This document shows positions 16,406-24,902 of a stretch of 64,000 nt of DNA, piece after piece. Numbering within the stretch: the stretch's first letter is position 1; each line of letters begins with the position of its first letter. The notes below the pieces were generated by a model that saw only the letters and a list, made by a program, of their open reading frames with translations, did not search any database and was not told the DNA's origin. The stretch is from contig NZ_PVNL01000058.1 in NCBI RefSeq assembly GCF_002994635.1, forward strand, positions 1 to 64,000, given 5' to 3'. A program made the position numbers and the translations under genes. This stretch comes from Enhygromyxa salina. GTDB taxonomy: Bacteria; Myxococcota_A; Polyangia; Nannocystales; Nannocystaceae.

Positions 16406-17818
16406 TCACCCGCCGCCGAGCCGTAGCTCGCCGGACGCCTCGGCCTCGCCGTCGCCGCTGCTCGCTGACCCCTTGGCCGCCGCGTTGTTGCTGCGCCGCT
16501 CGTCGCGGGTGCCGGGATCGTAGGGATCGAAGTCGGGCGGGGTCTCGCCCTCGGCGATCAGCTCGACGTGATCGCCGGTCACGATCTCGCGCAGGGACTC
16601 GGTGACCACCGTCAGGGCGCTGTCGCCCTCGATCTGGAGCACCAACAAGCTCGCGTACACCCGCCGCGGATGGCCCTTCTCGTAGGGCTGATGCAGGCGG
16701 TGATCGGGCGTGTAGGCGTCGCCCTTTTGGACCACCTCGAGGGTGTTGCCGCGGCGGACCCCGTCGGAGGCCCCGATGTTGATGATCACGAACTGCGCCT
16801 CGCCGTTGATGGTGTGCTCGCGGATCGTCTCGACCACGAGTCCGTTGATCGTGACCTCGTTGGCGGTCGGGCCGACCCGCGCGAACCGGGTCTTGAGCTC
16901 GCCGACCCGCTGACCACGCTCGACCGGGCGGACGGAGTCGACGATCTCGGCCTCGGCCGACTTGTCGGCGACGCTGCGCACGTAGACCTCGCCGACGACC
17001 TCGACGAGCCAGCCGATCCGCTTGCCCTGCTTGAGCTTCTGCTTCTTGCCCTTGACCTTGATGTCGTAGACAGGCGTCTTCTTGCGATAGACGCTCAGGC
17101 GCTCGCCGGGGATCGGCGGGTTCTCGGGCTTGTAGTCGATGTACGCGGTGTCCAGCGTCCCCATCATGATCCCAGGCTCGGCGCCGCCCGTGATCTCCAT
17201 GGCCTTGTCGATCTCTTCTTCGTCGATGAACGCGTAGCGCTCGAGCAGATAGGTCTGGCTGCCACCCTTGCTGGGGTTGTAGGACTTCGCGTAGCCGAGC
17301 CCGCTGTCGTCTCCGGTCGCAGACTCGTAGGGATCCGTGAGCCGAATCCGGTCGCCTGGGAAGATCCAGTGGGCGTTGGTGATGTGCGGGTTGTACGACC
17401 AGATCTTCGGCCACAGGTACATGTCGCCGTAGTAGTAGGCGCAGATCTCCGACAGCGTGTCGCCCTCTTCGACGATGTGGAAGTCGGGGGTGCCGTCGCC
17501 CCAGTCGTCGCTGGTGTACAGTCCGGCGTCGATGATGTCGTAGCCGACTCGATCGCCGGCCCCGGTCGCGCCGTAGGTCTGATCGGCGGCCTGCGAGCGT
17601 GAGCGATCGAGCAAGCCTGGATCGGCGGTGGTCGACGGGTCGAACTCGCCCTGGGGTGGCGGCGAGAACCCGCCAACGCCGACGCTGGTGGTCCCGCGCG
17701 TGGACGCCGGGTTGTCGCCGGCTGGCGGGCCAGCGAAGGCGGGGCCGATCAGCGGGAGCTGGGCGGCGGCGAACAGCAGGACCAGACCGGGGACACTCGA
17801 GCTTGACGAGATGCGCAT
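16406..17818 (-). CDS. Secreted LysM-domain protein
   Basis: 470 aa, ATG at 17818. The signal peptide (MRISSSSSVPGLVLLFAAAQ, cut near AFA-GPP) is followed by a Pro/Ser-rich linker. A LysM peptidoglycan-binding domain is at about 115-160 (HIVEEGDTLSEICAYYYG, WPKIWSYNPHITNAHWIFPG, DRIRL). The C-terminal 300 residues are beta-rich with segments like AEIVDSVRPVERGQRVGEL and resemble the large LysM envelope proteins common in myxobacteria. It is 13 bases downstream of the CpoB-like lipoprotein gene and transcribed with it, so both probably work at the peptidoglycan. No hydrolase motif is present. Confidence 0.8.
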   Translation of the reverse strand: MRISSSSSVPGLVLLFAAAQLPLIGPAFAGPPAGDNPASTRGTTSVGVGGFSPPPQGEFDPSTTADPGLLDRSRSQAADQTYGATGAGDRVGYDIIDAGLYTSDDWGDGTPDFHIVEEGDTLSEICAYYYGDMYLWPKIWSYNPHITNAHWIFPGDRIRLTDPYESATGDDSGLGYAKSYNPSKGGSQTYLLERYAFIDEEEIDKAMEITGGAEPGIMMGTLDTAYIDYKPENPPIPGERLSVYRKKTPVYDIKVKGKKQKLKQGKRIGWLVEVVGEVYVRSVADKSAEAEIVDSVRPVERGQRVGELKTRFARVGPTANEVTINGLVVETIREHTINGEAQFVIINIGASDGVRRGNTLEVVQKGDAYTPDHRLHQPYEKGHPRRVYASLLVLQIEGDSALTVVTESLREIVTGDHVELIAEGETPPDFDPYDPGTRDERRSNNAAAKGSASSGDGEAEASGELRLGGG

Positions 17819-17831
17819 GGGGCTCCGAACT

Positions 17832-18878
17832 TCAGTCGCCGAGGTCGGCGAGCTTGCGCTTGGCGATCTTGCTGGCCTCCGCGCGCGGGTACGCGGCGAC
17901 GAGCTGGGTGAGGACATCGCGGGCGTTGGCAGCATCGCCAAGCCGGCCGTAGCACAGCCCGATCTTGAGCAGCGCGTCCGGGGCCTTGTTGCCGCCGCCG
18001 TAACGCTCGACGACGGTGGTGAAGGCCGCGAGCGCGTCGGCGTAGTGGGCCTGATCGTAGGCGGCCTCACCTTGCCAGTAGAGCGCGTTGTCAGCGTAGT
18101 CGTGGTTGGGGTGGGCACCGACGATCGCGGCGAAGGCCTGCTCGGCGTCGGCGTAGCGACCGTCTTTGTAGACGGCCATCGCGGCCTTGTAGTCCTTGGC
18201 CACGCCCGAGTCGCGGTCGCTGGGACCCGCGCTGGCGGTGGGCTTGCGCTGCGTGGCCTGGACCAGCTTGCTGCCGACCAGGCGATAGCTGGCGGGCTCG
18301 CCAGCTGCGTCGTCGGGCGCGTCCACGTAGTCGTTGTCGTCCTGGTCGTCACCGCCACGAGCGTCGACGACGTAGCTGCTGCCGTGCTGCTCGGGCGCGC
18401 CGCTGTTGGGCAGCGGCGACAGCGTGATCGAGCCCTTCGAGCGTCCGGGGTTGCCCGCCGGCTGGGCGCTCGGCTTCGCGACGTTTGTGGCCTGGGCGGA
18501 CCGGCGCTCGTTGGGCGTGAGCTTGACGACCGGCAGCTCGCGGGGACCGTCGTACTCGGAGGTCTCCCACGCGCCGTCGTCGGGACCGGCAGCGGCCCCG
18601 TAGCTGTCGTAGCCGGTGGTGCCGAGGCTGGTGCTGCCCCAGCTCTTGCCGCCGCCGTTCTCGAGCAGGCGGACCCGCTCTTCGAGGCCCTGCACGCGGT
18701 TGCGCAAGGCTGCGTTCTCGCGGCGCAAGAGGTCGACCCCCGACTCGCTCTGGACGACCTCGGGGGTCGCGGTCTGGGCCTTGGCGTGGTCACAGCCGGC
18801 GGCGAGCAGCGGCAGCGCGACGCCAACCAGCGCCGCGGCGGCGCGTGAGAGTGAGGGTCGACGTTGCTGAACCGGCAT
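17832..18878 (-). CDS. CpoB/YbgF-like lipoprotein: coiled coil plus TPR
   Basis: 348 aa, ATG at 18878. The lipobox LLAAGC is at the end of the signal peptide. A coiled coil follows (LLRRENAALRNRVQGLEERV), then a long Gly/Ser/Asp-rich linker, then three TPR-like units (DYKAAMAVYKDGRYADAEQA, ADNALYWQGEAAYDQAHYAD, PDALLKIGLCYGRLGDAANA) ending in RKLADLGD. This order, coiled coil then TPR, is that of YbgF/CpoB, which links outer-membrane constriction with cell-wall synthesis next to Tol-Pal. Tol genes are absent here; instead it precedes a LysM protein. Confidence 0.75.
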   Translation of the reverse strand: MPVQQRRPSLSRAAAALVGVALPLLAAGCDHAKAQTATPEVVQSESGVDLLRRENAALRNRVQGLEERVRLLENGGGKSWGSTSLGTTGYDSYGAAAGPDDGAWETSEYDGPRELPVVKLTPNERRSAQATNVAKPSAQPAGNPGRSKGSITLSPLPNSGAPEQHGSSYVVDARGGDDQDDNDYVDAPDDAAGEPASYRLVGSKLVQATQRKPTASAGPSDRDSGVAKDYKAAMAVYKDGRYADAEQAFAAIVGAHPNHDYADNALYWQGEAAYDQAHYADALAAFTTVVERYGGGNKAPDALLKIGLCYGRLGDAANARDVLTQLVAAYPRAEASKIAKRKLADLGD

Positions 18879-19049
18879 GCAGTACCTTGGCGGGCGAGCC
18901 CGCGTCGCGGCGCCATGCCCAAGCGGCAGTCGGCACCAGCGTGGGATCAGGCTAGCAAGCGCGCGGCCATGCGAGAAAAAACCCACGAAGCTTGGCCACT
19001 GCGGCTCCCTACCCGGCGATGCTGCGAGCCCCGTGCAGGCTGCGCCCGG

Positions 19050-19727
19050 TCAAGCGCCCAGGGCTGCCCGGCGAAACGGGGCCCCGCTCGAGCCCCGCGC
19101 GAGCGCCCGCCGATGCGCTCGCAGCTGCCGATTGAGGCTGTTCCAGCGGCGAATGTCAGCCTGAACGCCGAGATCGTCCTGAACCGCTCGCTCGGCGATC
19201 TGGCGGCGGTGCGCGGCCACGCCCTCCCCCACCCGCATGCCCAGGTTGTCGCCGCCGACCAGCAGACAAACGGTGATCGCCGTGAGCATCAACCCGCCGA
19301 CCACCGGCATCTGGACACCGGCCGCGAGCCAACAAAACCCCGCACCGACCGCCGCGCTGATCACGGCAGCGATCCAACGCGAGCGACGGATCGCCCGCTT
19401 GCCAGAAGCCTCGGCGACCACCATTCGCTGCGATCGAGCGCTGGCCACAGCACGAATCAATACGGCGTCCCGCCGATCGCTCCGCTGGGGGTCGTCCCGA
19501 TCACAGCACAGCTCGACGCACCCCTCGAAGTCACCTCGTCGCACGTGCAGCCGCACCATCGCGTCGCTGCAGGTCTCGGTGCGGATCTGGTAGCCCAGCC
19601 GACGAGGAAACAGGTGACTCCACGCGCCCTCGAGTTCGGTGACGAGGGACTGGAAGTCGTGGGCGATCTGGGCCCGCATGCATCCAGTGCGCGTCACCGC
19701 CCAAGCGACCTCGCGCGCACCATCCAT
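19050..19727 (-). CDS. Hypothetical membrane protein, two membrane segments
   Basis: 225 aa from ATG 19727 (an internal Met17 is possible). The N-terminal half is soluble with three clustered Cys (FEGCVELCCDRDD) and a helix AHDFQSLVTELEGAW. Two hydrophobic segments follow (WIAAVISAAVGAGFCWLAAG, GGLMLTAITVCLLVGGDNLG), then a basic helical C-terminus. No family recognised. It is divergent from the NIS synthetase with a 144-base shared upstream region, so the two may be co-regulated. Confidence 0.65.
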   Translation of the reverse strand: MDGAREVAWAVTRTGCMRAQIAHDFQSLVTELEGAWSHLFPRRLGYQIRTETCSDAMVRLHVRRGDFEGCVELCCDRDDPQRSDRRDAVLIRAVASARSQRMVVAEASGKRAIRRSRWIAAVISAAVGAGFCWLAAGVQMPVVGGLMLTAITVCLLVGGDNLGMRVGEGVAAHRRQIAERAVQDDLGVQADIRRWNSLNRQLRAHRRALARGSSGAPFRRAALGA

Positions 19728-19838
19728 ATGGCCAACGTAGGCTGGTTCGGCCGCCTCGTCCACTTGGAGTTGCCGACGGCACGGTGACCGCGCACCCAGC
19801 GCGCGGCGCCGAGCGGTCCGTGCGAGCGGACTGGGGTG

Positions 19839-19867
19839 CTGACGAACTGGGGCTGCCGCAGTACGGT
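19839..19867 (+). promoter_or_regulatory. Putative promoter CTGACG-17-TACGGT
   Basis: CTGACG (19839-19844) and TACGGT (19862-19867) have ideal 17-base spacing. The -10 ends only 4 bases before the ATG at 19872, which argues for that start over the ATG at 19836 and for a leaderless message. Confidence 0.4.
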
Positions 19868-19871
19868 CGCC

Positions 19872-21719
19872 ATGTTGCCCCAGCCACGCCACGGTCTCGA
19901 GACTCCGACAGCGAGGGTCCTGGCCCACGAGGCGGCGGCGTGGCGGCGATGGATGGTCGTGCTCGGCCACGGTCCGCTGCGCGAGCTCGCCGATCCCTCG
20001 GTCTGGCGATCTGGATTGCTCGAGCGGGCGTGGCGTGGCGCCGTCCGAGAGACCGCGGCCCGGGTGTTGCTTGCGGGCGCTCGCGAGCAGCTGCTCGACG
20101 GCGACGACCGCAGCGACGCGCTGCAGGTCGAGCTCGAGCGCGGACCGCTGGTGCTCCCGCTGCGACGGCGCGGTCCGTTTGGACTGCACTGGCCCGAGCT
20201 CGACCCCCGCGTGATCCGGGTGCTCGACCCCCGCGTGGACGATCCCCTCGATCTGATCGAGCAGCTGAGCGTGCGCGCCGGCCTGGACCCGCAAAATCGC
20301 GCTCGAGTGAGCCTGGAGCTGCTCAATTCGCTCGTCAACCTGGCCCAGGCCCGCGTCGCCGATGAACTCAGACAGCAACTCGCCCGCGCCCGCGCCCGGT
20401 CCCCCGCTCAAAGCTCCGCCGATCCGCGCTTCGAGGACCCCGAGCAGTTCGTGACCGACGGGCACCCGTGGCATCCCATGACCCGCACGCGCCTGGGGCT
20501 GAGCCGCGCAGCGGTGGTTCGTCACGCGCCCGAGCAGCTGGCCTCGACCTGGGTCGGCTGCGTCGACATCGAGGCCGAGCTGGTGCGGGTCGCTGGCGAC
20601 TGGGCCGACGAGTCTGCGCGGTGGTTCGGAACGCCACCGCCAGGGTTCGTGCGCGTCCCGATCCATCCGGCCTCGCCACCGAACCTGCGCCGACTGTTTG
20701 GCCCGCTGTTCGAGCGCGGCGCGATCCGAGCGGTCGAGCGGCCGTCGCTGCCGTGCCGCTCGTTGCTGAGCTTGCGTACGGTCGCGCTCGCGCCCACCCG
20801 GCACCTCAAGCTGGCGTGCCCCGTGCACACGACCTCGACGCGGCGCCAGGTCTCGCCCATGAGTGTGCACAACGGACCACAGCTGTCGCGCCTGATCGCG
20901 AACATCCAGCGACGCGATCCGCAGACGGCGGCGCTGCGGCTGTTGCCAGAGCCGGCGGCCGCTGGGCTCGAGCCCGATCGGGTTGGCCCCAGCGCGGGCG
21001 AGCTCGGCGCAATCTTGCGCGTGGTCCCCCCGCTGGACCCAGGCGAACACGGTTGGGTGTGCGCAGCGATCGGCGAGCGGTGGCCAGGGACCGACGAGCT
21101 GGTGCTCGAGCGAGCGTGCACCGGGTACCCAGGCGGGCGAGTCGAGCGGGTCACGGCCCTGATCGACGCGTGGATCACCAAGCTGGTCCCGCCGGCGCTG
21201 CGACTGTTCTCGATCTACGGGATCGCCCTGGAGCTGCACGCACAAAATACCCTCGCGCATGTGAAGGACGGTCGGCTGGTCGGGATCTGGGTTCGCGACC
21301 TGGGCGGCGTTCGGATCCACACCCCGCGCCTGGCCGAGCTGCCGAACATCCAGGCGCCGAGCTTCGCGGACCGCTCGTTCATCCTCACCGACGATCTGGA
21401 CGAGGTTCGCGGCAAGCTCGAGCACACCCTGTTTCACGCGCACCTGACCTGTGTATTCGCCGCCGCTGGCCGGCTGGGGCTCGATGAGCGCGAGTGTTGG
21501 GCCAAGCTGCGCGGCTGCGTGACAGACTGCTACGCGCGCTGGGGATCCGAGCTTGACGCGAGCGAGGCTCGACGCCGCCGGCTGGCCACGGATCTCGACG
21601 CGCTCACGCAGCCGCAGGTCCGGGCCAAGGCGCTGCTCCGCATGCGGCTGTTCGAGCGCAGCTCGACCTACGACTACACGAGGGTCGACAACATCGTGTC
21701 TGGCCACCAGCCGTATTGA
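19872..21719 (+). CDS. NIS siderophore synthetase (IucA/IucC family)
   Basis: 615 aa, the usual family length. Family landmarks: HPWHPMTRTRLGL at about 198-210 (ATP/carboxylate site, with Arg where most members have Lys), the KLACPVHTTSTRRQVSP segment at about 312-328, NGPQLSRLI, and LELHAQNTLAHVKDG at about 454-468 followed by WVRDLGGVRI. The C-terminus is the FhuF-like region. NIS synthetases adenylate citrate or another dicarboxylate and join it to an amine or alcohol to build siderophores such as aerobactin. No amine hydroxylase, acyltransferase or TonB receptor is adjacent, so the product is unknown. A solute-binding protein gene starts 31 bases downstream. Confidence 0.85.
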   Translation: MLPQPRHGLETPTARVLAHEAAAWRRWMVVLGHGPLRELADPSVWRSGLLERAWRGAVRETAARVLLAGAREQLLDGDDRSDALQVELERGPLVLPLRRRGPFGLHWPELDPRVIRVLDPRVDDPLDLIEQLSVRAGLDPQNRARVSLELLNSLVNLAQARVADELRQQLARARARSPAQSSADPRFEDPEQFVTDGHPWHPMTRTRLGLSRAAVVRHAPEQLASTWVGCVDIEAELVRVAGDWADESARWFGTPPPGFVRVPIHPASPPNLRRLFGPLFERGAIRAVERPSLPCRSLLSLRTVALAPTRHLKLACPVHTTSTRRQVSPMSVHNGPQLSRLIANIQRRDPQTAALRLLPEPAAAGLEPDRVGPSAGELGAILRVVPPLDPGEHGWVCAAIGERWPGTDELVLERACTGYPGGRVERVTALIDAWITKLVPPALRLFSIYGIALELHAQNTLAHVKDGRLVGIWVRDLGGVRIHTPRLAELPNIQAPSFADRSFILTDDLDEVRGKLEHTLFHAHLTCVFAAAGRLGLDERECWAKLRGCVTDCYARWGSELDASEARRRRLATDLDALTQPQVRAKALLRMRLFERSSTYDYTRVDNIVSGHQPY

Positions 21720-21750
21720 CTCGCGCCTCGGCATCGCCGAACTAGTCCGG

Positions 21751-23574
21751 ATGCCGGCTCGGCAACGCGAGCGTGCGAGGCGACGCCGCCAGCGAGCGCG
21801 AGCGGTCGCGAGCGCCACGCTCGGCGCGCTGCTGCTCGCTGGCAGCCTTGGCGGCTTGGCCTGGGTCGGGGCTGCCCAAGCCCCCACGAGCGGCGCGCGT
21901 GAGCGGGGGCCGAGCTCGCGGGAACAGGCGCTGAGCGCCGCCGACATCTCTCCGCTCGAGCCGATCGTCATCGCGCTGCCGCAGCTGCCCCGCAAGTTCG
22001 ACCCGCTCGACGAGATGGAGCCGTGGGCCGAGCGCATCGCCGACGACCTGATCTTCGAGGGCCTGGTCCGACGCACGAGCGATCGCTACCCGTGGGTCGA
22101 GCCCGCGATCGCCGATCGCTGCGAGGTCGACCGTGAGCTCGCGGTGCTGACGATCAGCTGCCACATCCCCACGGGAATTCGGTTTCACGACGGCAGCGAG
22201 CTGAGCATGACGGACGTCGAGTACTCGCTGCGCTACTGGCTGCACGAGCATCGCAGCGACGCGCTGCAGCGACGCGGGCTCGCCAACTACGAGCGGGTCG
22301 AGATCGTCGACGGCCCGGCCGAGGGGCGCGACCGAGGGCGGTGGGTCAAGCTCCGCTTCAACAAGCCCGAGCCGCTCGCGCTCGAGGCGATCAGCGCGAT
22401 CAAGATCGTCCCGATCGCGGCGCACAGCCGTCGCGCGTCTCAGTTCACGCGGGCGCCGATCGGCACCGGGCCCATGCGCCTGACATCACTCGAGACCGAT
22501 CGCATCGTGCTCGAGCGGTTTGACGACTACCGCGACCCGCGGCGGCAATCGCCCACGCGCAAGCTGGTGGTTCGAGCGATCAACGACGGCGCGGCCGCGC
22601 TGACGGCTCTGCGCCGCGGCGACATCCACCTGCTGGCCCAGGTCGCCCCGCACCACGTGCCCGTCGAGCTCGGCAGGCCCGGCATGTCTGCGCGCCTGTA
22701 TGCGTGGTTGGTGAGCCCGGCCAGCTACGACGTGTTGCTGTGGAACCTGCGCAAGGGCGTGTCCGCGAACCCTGGCGTTCGGGCGGCCCTGCACGACGCC
22801 GTGCCCTACGCCGCGATCGCCCGGCAGATCTACGACGCCCCCGGTCTGCCGACCCAGGCACCCGTCGATCTGCACGAGCCGGCGCCGATCGACCTCGAGC
22901 TGCTCGCCGGGATCAGGATCGGCGAGCCGCTGCGCGCTGGGTTGCTGCCGAGGCCCCCGCTCGAGGCCGATCGACGCGGATCCGAGCGGGCCGCCGCTGG
23001 CCTCGATGCGCTGGGGTTCCGGGCCCGGGCCAAAGGCATGCGGCGTGGTCCCGGCGGACCGCTGCGGGTGATCTTGGCCTGGGACGGAGACGAGGGGCGG
23101 GCGAGCTCGATCGGCACGGCGATCCGCCGAGCCTGGCAGATGATCGGGGTCAGCTCGCCCGACACGTCGACCTCATGGCGGTATCTGCTCTCGGTCTTGA
23201 GCCGCGGCGACTTTCGGGTGGCCATGCTCCACTTTGGCGGTCACAGCGACGAGGACCTGTTTCACATGTTCCACTCGCGCGGGGCCCTCAACGTAGCTGG
23301 CGTCGCGGACGAGCAGCTCGACGCCGCGCTCGACGACTACCGAGCCGCCCTCGACCGACGCGCCCGCGATCTCGCCAAGGTTCACATCGCCGAGCGCCTC
23401 GCCGAGCTGCGCGTGGTCTCGGTGCTCTACGCACCCGCGCACGTGATGCTGAGTTCGCGTCGGCTGACGCAGATCGAATTTGTCGATGACCTGCCGCGGC
23501 TCGACACCCTGGCGCTGACCAGCGGGGCGCTCGATTGGGGCAACAACGGGGGGTTCTGCGTGACGTGTGAGTAG
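21751..23574 (+). CDS. ABC-transporter solute-binding protein, family 5
   Basis: 607 aa, ATG at 21751. The highly basic N-terminus (RQRERARRRRQRAR) and hydrophobic ATLGALLLAGSLGGLAWVGA form a signal peptide or anchor without a lipobox. Family 5 (oligopeptide/nickel/metallophore) traits: LDEMEPWAERIADDLIFEGL, the FHDGSELSMTDVEYSLRYWL signature, APIGTGPMRL, DRIVLERFDDY, and a C-terminal lobe with RRAWQMIGV and HFGGHSDEDLFHMF. No permease or ATPase gene accompanies it. Pairing with an NIS synthetase suggests metal-chelate capture, as for CntA-like members, but this is inference. Alternative: a remnant of a peptide transporter. Confidence 0.8.
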   Translation: MPARQRERARRRRQRARAVASATLGALLLAGSLGGLAWVGAAQAPTSGARERGPSSREQALSAADISPLEPIVIALPQLPRKFDPLDEMEPWAERIADDLIFEGLVRRTSDRYPWVEPAIADRCEVDRELAVLTISCHIPTGIRFHDGSELSMTDVEYSLRYWLHEHRSDALQRRGLANYERVEIVDGPAEGRDRGRWVKLRFNKPEPLALEAISAIKIVPIAAHSRRASQFTRAPIGTGPMRLTSLETDRIVLERFDDYRDPRRQSPTRKLVVRAINDGAAALTALRRGDIHLLAQVAPHHVPVELGRPGMSARLYAWLVSPASYDVLLWNLRKGVSANPGVRAALHDAVPYAAIARQIYDAPGLPTQAPVDLHEPAPIDLELLAGIRIGEPLRAGLLPRPPLEADRRGSERAAAGLDALGFRARAKGMRRGPGGPLRVILAWDGDEGRASSIGTAIRRAWQMIGVSSPDTSTSWRYLLSVLSRGDFRVAMLHFGGHSDEDLFHMFHSRGALNVAGVADEQLDAALDDYRAALDRRARDLAKVHIAERLAELRVVSVLYAPAHVMLSSRRLTQIEFVDDLPRLDTLALTSGALDWGNNGGFCVTCE

Positions 23575-23586
23575 CGGTGGCCCAGC

Positions 23587-24618
23587 TCAGGCGGCGAACA
23601 CTGCCTCGATCGTGTCGGCGCTGAGGATCCGCTCGGCGTAGCGATCGAGCTCCGCTTCGGTCGCCGCCGCGACGAGAGCGACGTACTCGGGCGTCAGCTC
23701 ACCGAACTTGAGAACCAGCTGCTTTTGAAGCAATCCGACCCGGCCCTCTTGTCGACCTTCTTGGCGACCTTCTTGGCGACCTTCTTGTCGGCCTTTTTGG
23801 ATGCCCTGCTTCAGACCCTCTTGGTGTAGCTCTTCGGCGAACGTCATCGCAATTTTCTCCGTGTGGGGGATCAGCTCACGAAGCTTGGCACAAAAGCGCT
23901 TGAAATGCACCGTCCCGCAGACCTGCGAAATGTACCGAAAACATTGCGTGACGGCATCCCACCCATCGGGGGTACACCGCACTCGATCGAGGATGTCCGC
24001 CCACTGCTCGAGATTTCGCAGCAGTTGCTCACCGTCACGAGCGTCACGCAGCAGCCACAGCGCGACCTTGGGAAACGCAGCGAGCGCCCACTCATGCAGA
24101 TCCTCATCGCTGACATGGCTGAGGTCTTTGATCAGCAGCGAAAAGCTGGGCATCAGCGGGGCCAGGCCTGGCATGGATGTCGGGTCCGGGTTGAACAGCT
24201 GGCCGAACGACACTGGGGCCGTCCAGCCGCCGGGCGCATGGGTCACGACAACCGGCACGACTAGCGGCAGCGGCACGCCCGCGTCGCGGAAGTACCGATC
24301 CCAAATTCGCCCGAGGTAATTGAGCATCCGCAGCGGCATCGCCGGGTGGTTGGTGCTCTGGTGTTCGATCAGCACGTACACCAGCGCTGGCGTGTCGCCG
24401 AGCATGACCGAGAACAGCAAGTCGGAGTGGGTATCGGCCAGCGCTGGATCGATGAAGTCGCCAGGCTGCAACGTGAGGGTGTCCCACGCCATGGCGGTAA
24501 CGAGCGCTGCTGGCAGAATTTCGCGCAGCAAGGCCTCGGCGTGGACGGGGATGTGAAAGGCGGCCTTGAACAGGGCGTCGTGTGGTCGAACGAGGGCGTC
24601 GTGCGGTCGTGAAGTCAT
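23587..24618 (-). CDS. Rpn-family recombination-promoting nuclease / PD-(D/E)XK transposase-like
   Basis: 343 aa, ATG at 24618. The N-terminus HDALFKAAF with HAEALLREIL is diagnostic of the RpnA/YhgA (Transposase_31) family. The nuclease core is seen in THSDLLFSVML (Asp66) and YVLIEHQST (Glu85-x-Gln87), the PD-(D/E)XK signature. Residues around 275-300 are four RQEG/KGRQEG repeats, an expandable linker common in this family, then a C-terminal helical DUF4351-like part (LLQKQLVLKFGELTPEY). Such proteins cut DNA and promote RecA-independent recombination in E. coli. It converges on the solute-binding gene (12-base gap). Confidence 0.8.
   Translation of the reverse strand: MTSRPHDALVRPHDALFKAAFHIPVHAEALLREILPAALVTAMAWDTLTLQPGDFIDPALADTHSDLLFSVMLGDTPALVYVLIEHQSTNHPAMPLRMLNYLGRIWDRYFRDAGVPLPLVVPVVVTHAPGGWTAPVSFGQLFNPDPTSMPGLAPLMPSFSLLIKDLSHVSDEDLHEWALAAFPKVALWLLRDARDGEQLLRNLEQWADILDRVRCTPDGWDAVTQCFRYISQVCGTVHFKRFCAKLRELIPHTEKIAMTFAEELHQEGLKQGIQKGRQEGRQEGRQEGRQEGRVGLLQKQLVLKFGELTPEYVALVAAATEAELDRYAERILSADTIEAVFAA
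23741..23800 (-). repeat. 12-bp coding repeat (RQEG)n
   Basis: Near-identical 12-base units CGACCTTCTTGG on the plus strand encode RQEG/GRQE repeats in the Rpn-type protein. In-frame expansion is possible. Confidence 0.85.
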
Positions 24619-24902
24619 GGCCACCGTGGTAGCAAGCCGGGCTGCGGCGACTCGCTCGAGCTCCCGATGTTCGGGGATCGAAACCTGCGTGAACGCGCTC
24701 GTACAGCCGATCTAGAGAGGGCGCGAGACCAGGCTTTGGGGCGAGGTGGCCCAGATCCGGGCCACCCCGAGGTCCGCAGCAGCAGGATCAATTTTCGCTC
24801 CCAGACGACCGCTACTCTAGACTCAGCGACAATTCTAAACGCTTGCGCGCCCCGGTAATTGATCCGAACCTATCGCCAGTTGCACGTCGCAACTCGCCTA
24901 CC

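Noticed and set aside
19050..22076. 1008-aa open frame on the minus strand
   Set aside because: Only its last 225 residues (19050-19727) look like protein; the rest mirrors the NIS synthetase gene.
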